NCBI RefSeq assembly: GCF_014649655.1
Contig: NZ_BMTL01000055.1
Coordinates: 1 to 37,269 of the forward strand
Direction: 5' to 3'
DNA length: 37,269 nt
Source: Streptomyces humidus
GTDB taxonomy: Bacteria; Actinomycetota; Actinomycetes; Streptomycetales; Streptomycetaceae
The notes beneath the pieces are model-generated. The model did no database searches, was not told the origin of the DNA, and worked only from the letters and a program-made list of their open reading frames with translations. Of this stretch, positions 33,313 through 37,269 are shown piece after piece (positions within the stretch are counted from its first letter, which is position 1; each line of letters opens with the position of its first letter). Made by a program: the position numbers and the translations under genes.

Positions 33313-34669
33313 GTGCGTGAGATCTTGATCGCGGGCGGCGGGTACGCGGGTTTCTACACCGCGTGGATCCTGGAGAAGAGGCTGCGGGCCGGCGAGGCGC
33401 GCGTCACCGTCGTCGACCCCCGCCCGTACGTGACGTACCAGCCCTTCCTGCCCGAGGCGGTGGCCGGTTCGGTGGAGGCCCGGCAGGCGGCGGTCTCGCT
33501 CCGCCGTCACCTCGACTACACGCGTCTGGTGGCGGGCTCGGTGACGGAGATCCGTCACAGCGCGCGCACGGTCACGGTCCGCCCGGAGGCCGGGACGTCC
33601 CTCGACCTGCACTACGACGTGCTGGTGGTGACGGCGGGGGCGGTCACCCGGACCTTCCCGATCGCGGGGCTGAGCGATCAGGCGTACGGACTCAAGCACG
33701 TCGAGGAGGCGGCGGCGATCCGCGACTGCCTCCTCACCTCGTTCGACCGTGCGGCCGGTCTGTCGCGCGGACCCGAACGCACCGAACTGCTCGCCGTCAC
33801 CGTCGTCGGTGGCGGATTCTCCGGAGTGGAGGGACGTGGTGAACTGCTGGCCCTGGCGACCGCGTTGCTCAAGCAGTACCCGGAGATCGGCGCGGACGAA
33901 CCGGCCTTCCACCTGGTCGAGGCACGCGACCGGATCCTGCCCGGGGTCGCGGACCGGCCGGGTGCCTGGGTGGTGCGTTCACTGGAGGGACGGGGGGCAG
34001 GTGCACCTGAACACCCAGCTGGTCTCCGCCGAGGACGGCCGGGTGCGGCTGTCGGACGGCACCGAGTACGACTCGGGCCTGCTGGTGTGGACGGCCGGCA
34101 ACGCCGCCAACCCGATCGTGCACAACCACAGCGACCTGCCCGTCGACGAGCGGGGCCTGCTCATCGTACGGGCGGATCTGCGGGTCACCACGGACACCGA
34201 GGTGGTGCCCGAGGTCTGGGCGGCGGGAGATGACGCCTCGGTGCCCGATCTCGCGGCCGGGAGGCCGGGCGCGCACACCGTGCCCGACGCCCAGCACGCC
34301 GTCCGCCAGGGCAGGCTGCTGGCGAAGAACATCCTGGCGGCGCTGCGCGGCCGTCCGACCGAGGACTATGTGCACCGCAGTCTCGGTGTGGTGGCCACAC
34401 TCGGGCTCGGCCGCGGCATCTTCCAGCACCGGGGCCTGGTCATCAAGGGGTTCCCGGCCTGGCTGATGCGCCGTGGCTACCACGTCCTGGCCATACCGAG
34501 CCGGGAACGCAAGACGCGTGTGTTCGCCGTGTGGGTCACGGCCCTTCTCTACGGCCGCGACATCGTGTCGCTGGCGTCGGTGCAGCACCCGAGGGAGGCA
34601 TTCGTCTCCCGCGGCGGACTGCGCCGAGGAGAGGAACCCGCACAGCCCGGAGGCCGGCGCAAGGCATGA
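33313..34669 (+). pseudogene. Type II NADH dehydrogenase-like flavoprotein, frameshifted
   Basis: The N-terminal half (EILIAGGGYAGFYTAWILEKRL..., the FAD loop, and VTVVGGGFSGVE, the NADH loop) is in one frame from GTG 33313. The C-terminal half (VHLNTQLVSAEDGRV..., LLVWTAGNAANP, EVWAAGDDASVPD, then a membrane-associating tail) is in the next frame to 34669. The break is a six-G run at 33992-33997; with five G the text reads LEGRGQVHLNTQ and gives a normal protein of about 450 residues. The intact form would pass electrons from NADH to quinone. It may be a real mutation or a homopolymer error; the other domains look undamaged. Confidence 0.85.
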
Positions 34670-35210
34670 CGGCGCGGTACGGTCCGCGGCCGGCCCGCTG
34701 GACACGCGAGGCGCCGACGAGACGGTCGGGCGTGCTGCGCACAGCGTTGATGCTGCCGCTGCCGGTGTCGCGTCCCAGCGCCGACGCGACGTCGCGGGCG
34801 CGGACTTCGGTGTCCCCGGCCTGCGCAAAGTACGCCGGGATCTGCTCCGTGAGCTTGCCGTACGTAGTGCCGCCGTCGCCCGCCTCGTCGCTCCGGCCTG
34901 CCGTGGCCGGGGGCTCTGCGGCGGCTTCGGCGGTTGCCGCGGCGCGCGCGGCCTCCGGCCTCGCCGGCGACGGGACGCTCACGGGGGCGGGGGCCCGCGG
35001 GGATGGGGCGGCCGCCGGGCCGGCGCCGGGCATGAGCGCCTGAAGGGCGTCGAGCGCCCGGTGCACGGAACCGAGATGGGCGGTGACCGCGGCCAGTTCC
35101 CTCTCCAGGGCCTGCTTCTGGATCTCCAGCCGGGCCAGGTCCTCCTGGAGACTCTCGGCGGTGCTCTCGACGGGGCGAGCCGTCCGGGTCATGGAGCCCA
35201 TGGGTTCCAC
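34536..35210 (-). CDS. Coiled-coil plus winged-helix-like protein (3' end uncertain)
   Basis: The 224-codon frame begins at GTG 35210 after GAGGAC. Residues about 18-60 form a coiled coil (LQEDLARLEIQKQALEREL...). An alanine/proline-rich linker follows, then a region resembling a winged helix (LTEQIPAYFAQAG, VRARDVASALG, INAVRSTPDRLV, RAGRGPYRA). Proteins of this plan normally end at the GRG-x-Y-R segment. Here the frame runs on for about 45 further residues over the 3' end of the convergent NDH-like gene, suggesting a lost stop codon. No ECF41-type motif was found upstream. I do not recognise the family. Confidence 0.55.
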   Translation of the reverse strand: MEPMGSMTRTARPVESTAESLQEDLARLEIQKQALERELAAVTAHLGSVHRALDALQALMPGAGPAAAPSPRAPAPVSVPSPARPEAARAAATAEAAAEPPATAGRSDEAGDGGTTYGKLTEQIPAYFAQAGDTEVRARDVASALGRDTGSGSINAVRSTPDRLVGASRVQRAGRGPYRAVMPCAGLRAVRVPLLGAVRRGRRMPPSGAAPTPATRCRGRREGP

Positions 35211-35353
35211 TCGTCCTCAACCCTGTGTCCTGGCGGGACCGCTCGATGTCCCGGCGCGACTGCGGGGATGCTGGCGGACATCATATGCAGCGGCCCCCGT
35301 CGGCCGGGAACAGCGTGGGCGGTCCCACGCAGATCACACCGTTGATCGGGCCG

Positions 35354-35596
35354 TCAGGGACGGCGGGCCCGGGACGGAACGAGCCCTGTGGCGCTCCCTT
35401 CGTCCGCCGGCGGCGCCTCGGGGTCGCCGGCTGCGGGCAGCCGTCTGATCTGCTCGGACACCGCGTGGATCCGGGAGTCCACCTCGGCGATCGCCGCCCG
35501 GAGCACCCCGAGCCGTCCCTCCAGGACGGCGGCCTCCGCGGCGAGCAAGACGGTGGAGTCGGCCGGGTCGGTCCAGCGGTCGGCGTCTCGCGTCAT
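35354..35596 (-). CDS. Small coiled-coil protein, paralogue of the one at 23236
   Basis: An 80-residue protein from ATG 35596. The central heptads (LLAAEAAVLEGRLGVLRAAI, then AEVDSRIHAVSEQIRRL) match the plan of the small protein at 23236-23469. Its ATG overlaps the stop of a 32-codon upstream ORF (ATGA), and the only good ribosome binding site belongs to that ORF, so translation is probably coupled. The ECF41-type promoter at 35753 precedes both. Function unknown. Confidence 0.62.
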   Translation of the reverse strand: MTRDADRWTDPADSTVLLAAEAAVLEGRLGVLRAAIAEVDSRIHAVSEQIRRLPAAGDPEAPPADEGSATGLVPSRARRP

Positions 35597-35691
35597 CCTC
35601 GTGTCCCGCCTCGGCCCGCGTCGGAAGTCCGGTGGACGGGCTCCGGGGGACCGGCGGTCGCCCGGGCGCGACTGATGAATGTCCCTGCCAT
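35593..35691 (-). CDS. Short upstream ORF coupled to the small coiled-coil gene
   Basis: ATG 35691 follows AAGGAGGAGC, an excellent ribosome binding site, and opens 32 codons (MAGTFISRARATAGPP...). These end in a TGA overlapping the ATG of the coiled-coil gene. Either it is a leader ORF that feeds ribosomes to the next gene, or the two were once one frame and a base has been lost. The peptide is not recognisable. Confidence 0.45.
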   Translation of the reverse strand: MAGTFISRARATAGPPEPVHRTSDAGRGGTRG

Positions 35692-35752
35692 GCTCCTCCT
35701 TCGTCGCCGCGGGGCCCGGGCACGGACCGCCACGAGCCGTCGACACCGCATT

Positions 35753-35779
35753 GACCGGGTAGCGGAGGAAGCTGTGACA
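35753..35779 (-). promoter_or_regulatory. ECF41-type promoter motif (TGTCACA-N16-GGTC)
   Basis: On the minus strand TGTCACA (35779-35773) and GGTC (35756-35753) with a 16-base spacer, 61 bases before the upstream ORF and 156 before the coiled-coil ATG. Confidence 0.72.
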
Positions 35780-35799
35780 GCCGCCGTACGGCCGCCGCG

Positions 35800-36234
35800 T
35801 CACGGCAGTTCGCAGCCCGGGGACGGTGCGTCCTGGGAGAAGGGAGTGCCGTGCGGCAGGACGTAGAGGACCTCCAGGACGACGTCCGTGGCTCCCCGGT
35901 TCTCGCCGATGTGCACGTGGTCCGCGCCCGACGGCTCCTTCAGGAAGCCACCCTTTTCGTACACGCCGTCGGAGGCGCAGGAAGCGTCGAAGTGGCTCAG
36001 CGTGCCCTGCTTGACGAAGGCGTACAGGGTGCCGTCGTGGTAGTGCCACCCGGTCGCCTGGCCGGGCGGGATGGTGATCTCGCGGAGGACGTAGTCGGTG
36101 TCGCCGACGGTCCGCTGGGCCAGGACCCGGCCGCTGACGCCGGGGCCGCCGGGGGTGGCCTGGGCGGTCGTCGAGGCGAGCGGGAGCCCTGTGAGGCAGG
36201 CTCCGACCACAGCGGCGCGTGCTGAAGTACGCAT
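35800..36234 (-). CDS. Secreted cupin protein
   Basis: A 144-residue protein with a Sec-type signal peptide (MRTSARAAVVGACLTGLPLA, then STTAQA before TPGG, cleavage expected after AQA). A single cupin domain follows (ITIPPGQATGWHYHDGTLYA, then ADHVHIGENRG). Metal-site histidines are present. The start ATG 36234 has GAAGGGAACCATC upstream; the longer reading to 36396 passes through non-coding-like text. Upstream, TGTAACACTGTATTAC (36309-36324) shares GTAACACTG with the TetR operator at 9604. No ECF41-type motif lies in front of it. Confidence 0.85.
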   Translation of the reverse strand: MRTSARAAVVGACLTGLPLASTTAQATPGGPGVSGRVLAQRTVGDTDYVLREITIPPGQATGWHYHDGTLYAFVKQGTLSHFDASCASDGVYEKGGFLKEPSGADHVHIGENRGATDVVLEVLYVLPHGTPFSQDAPSPGCELP

Positions 36235-36431
36235 GATGGTTCCCTTCGGTTCGTGAGGGCGAAGAGCGGCCCATGGGCAAGCGGCCCTCAGGGGCGGCCC
36301 ATTCAACATGTAACACTGTATTACCACTGAGTGACTCGGGGTGCAGAGTTCGAACCGACAGTGTGTTTCGTCGCGCAGATGCCGCGTCTCTCCCACTTCC
36401 CAGTGCGGTGGGGGCAGCGGGGGGTGCCCCT

Positions 36432-36968
36432 ATGTCTTTGGTCAAGGGAAACGGGGGTGCGTTGGGTCGGGGAGCCGGGCAGCATGGCGGGGTGGCTGAT
36501 CTGGTGTGGGATGACGTGAGTTCCTTCTTCGCCCCGGACTTGATGGGGTCGTTGCCGGACATGCGTGTCCCGGACGCCTCGGTGCAGGACTGGCAGGCGG
36601 TCCTCGATCTTGTCGCGGAGAAGGGCTGGAAGTGCCAGTACTCCGAGGGAGAGACGGCGCTTCCGGTGCCCCGGGCGGAGGCCGTGCTGGGCCGCCCGGC
36701 GGACGCCGAGTGCCCGAACCTGCGGGTCTGGCCGACTGCCGATGTGCTGGCGATCTTCCGGTTCTATGCCGACGACGAAGTCGACTTCGACGTCGACCTG
36801 CGGGAGTTGCAGGGCCAGGATCGGCTTGATGTGTTCTGCGGCTTCCTGCGAGAGATCGGAAGGCGGCTGAACAAGCCCGTGCTGATGGACCCGGAAGGCC
36901 ACTATGGCCATCCGGTGCTCGGCTTTGATGTCGAGGCGGATCGGGTCGTTCTCCTCGCAGACCCGTAG
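36432..36968 (+). CDS. Unknown cytoplasmic protein
   Basis: A 178-residue acidic protein from ATG 36432 (MSLVKGNGGALGRGAG...). It ends near the IS110 remnant. Codon bias is normal for the region. The segments VLDLVAEKGWKCQYSE, VLAIFRFYADDEVDFDVDLREL and FCGFLREIGRRLNKPVLMDPEG suggest an alpha/beta fold of the kind seen in small immunity-like or stand-alone proteins of streptomycetes, but I cannot assign a family. The frame is open from 36273; the internal ATG was chosen because upstream residues look untranslated. No regulatory motif was found. Confidence 0.6.
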   Translation: MSLVKGNGGALGRGAGQHGGVADLVWDDVSSFFAPDLMGSLPDMRVPDASVQDWQAVLDLVAEKGWKCQYSEGETALPVPRAEAVLGRPADAECPNLRVWPTADVLAIFRFYADDEVDFDVDLRELQGQDRLDVFCGFLREIGRRLNKPVLMDPEGHYGHPVLGFDVEADRVVLLADP

Positions 36969-36969
36969 G

Positions 36970-37200
36970 TCAGGCAGCTGAGGCAGACGGCTGCGGTTCG
37001 TAGAAGGTTCCGTCGCGGAGCATGGCGAAGAGGACGTCGGCTCTGCGTCTGGCGAGGCAGAGCAGGGCTTGGGTGTGGTGCTTGCCCTGGGCGATCTTCT
37101 TGTCGTAGTAGGCCCGGGAGGCCGGGTCGCCTAGGGCGGCGAACGCGGAGAGGAAGAAAGCCCGTTTGAGCTGCAATGCCGGTGATTTAGGGCGTTTTCG
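36970..37200 (-). mobile_element. 3' remnant of an IS110-family transposase
   Basis: The reading LKRAFFLSAFAALGDPAS, then RAYYDKKIAQGKHHTQAL and LARRRADVLFAMLRDGT is the C-terminal end of IS110/IS116/IS902 transposases, ending at a stop at 36970. A few more in-frame residues (RKRPKSPALQ) continue to about 37200. Beyond that the text is no longer transposase-like and another frame has a stop at 37183. The element is truncated at its 5' side, perhaps by another insertion at or beyond the window edge. Confidence 0.8.
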
Positions 37201-37269
37201 CAGGTGAGGATCGGTGTTCGGGGTTCCGTGTGATCTTGAGTGTGTAGCTGACGTGGCTGGGAGGGCGGG

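Noticed and set aside
1..37269. CRISPR arrays, tRNA and rRNA genes
   Set aside because: No regularly spaced short repeats, cloverleaf-like segments or rRNA sequence were seen.

Overview
The window is high-GC DNA with Streptomyces-type codon use, gene families and ribosome binding sites, and it looks like an accessory, chromosome-arm-like region of a streptomycete. Evidence for this is the isolated second-copy-type metabolic genes (a homodimeric pyruvate dehydrogenase E1, a lone ilvC), many small oxidoreductases and hydrolases, several decaying gene copies, and an IS110 transposase fragment at the right edge.

Layout. 94-2781 aceE (-). 2868-5093: a decayed NmrA-like reductase, a cupin and an alpha/beta hydrolase (all -). 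5510-8138: DUF427 protein and a two-gene hydrolase operon (+). 8197-10325: OsmC protein and an SDR (-) facing a TetR regulator (+) across a 38-bp dyad operator. 10485-16288: sigma-factor zone with one sigma4-less ECF41-like protein, two full-length ECF41 (SigJ-type) sigma factors, an NmrA-like reductase, an FAD flavoprotein and a ferredoxin remnant. 16593-17698: cupin plus DUF5134 membrane protein. 17872-20366: LuxC/LuxE-like (EhpG/EhpF-like) acid-activating and acid-reducing pair. 20603-25062: broken GNAT gene, ilvC, a VOC fusion, small coiled-coil and small decayed genes, and a ruined SpoIIE-type phosphatase. 25062-30000: MFS exporter, a 39-bp tandem repeat, CMD/AhpD-like protein, a second NmrA-like reductase and a decayed second flavoprotein. 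30181-37269: LAL-type LuxR regulator, frameshifted NDH-2-like reductase, coiled-coil proteins, secreted cupin, unknown protein, IS110 remnant.

How it fits together. The main result is a promoter motif shared by most of the island. I find 16 copies of [T/C]GTCAC[A/G]-N16-GGTC, all with exactly 16 bases between the two boxes. All sit in intergenic DNA and point at a gene start or its remnant, usually 25-160 bases away (about 245 in one case). There are four further one-step variants. The -35-like box TGTCACA is the one known for ECF41 sigma factors, and two ECF41 sigma genes lie in the middle, one of them behind a copy of the motif. ECF41 factors are usually described as controlling one adjacent carboxymuconolactone decarboxylase, oxidoreductase or epimerase gene. 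Here the likely regulon is a physical cluster of at least 15 transcription units: NmrA-like reductases, CMD, flavoprotein, cupins, OsmC, hydrolases, acyl reductase and coiled-coil proteins. Several units are decayed duplicates whose promoters are still intact. The assignment of motif to sigma factor is inference; the motif itself is read directly from the sequence.
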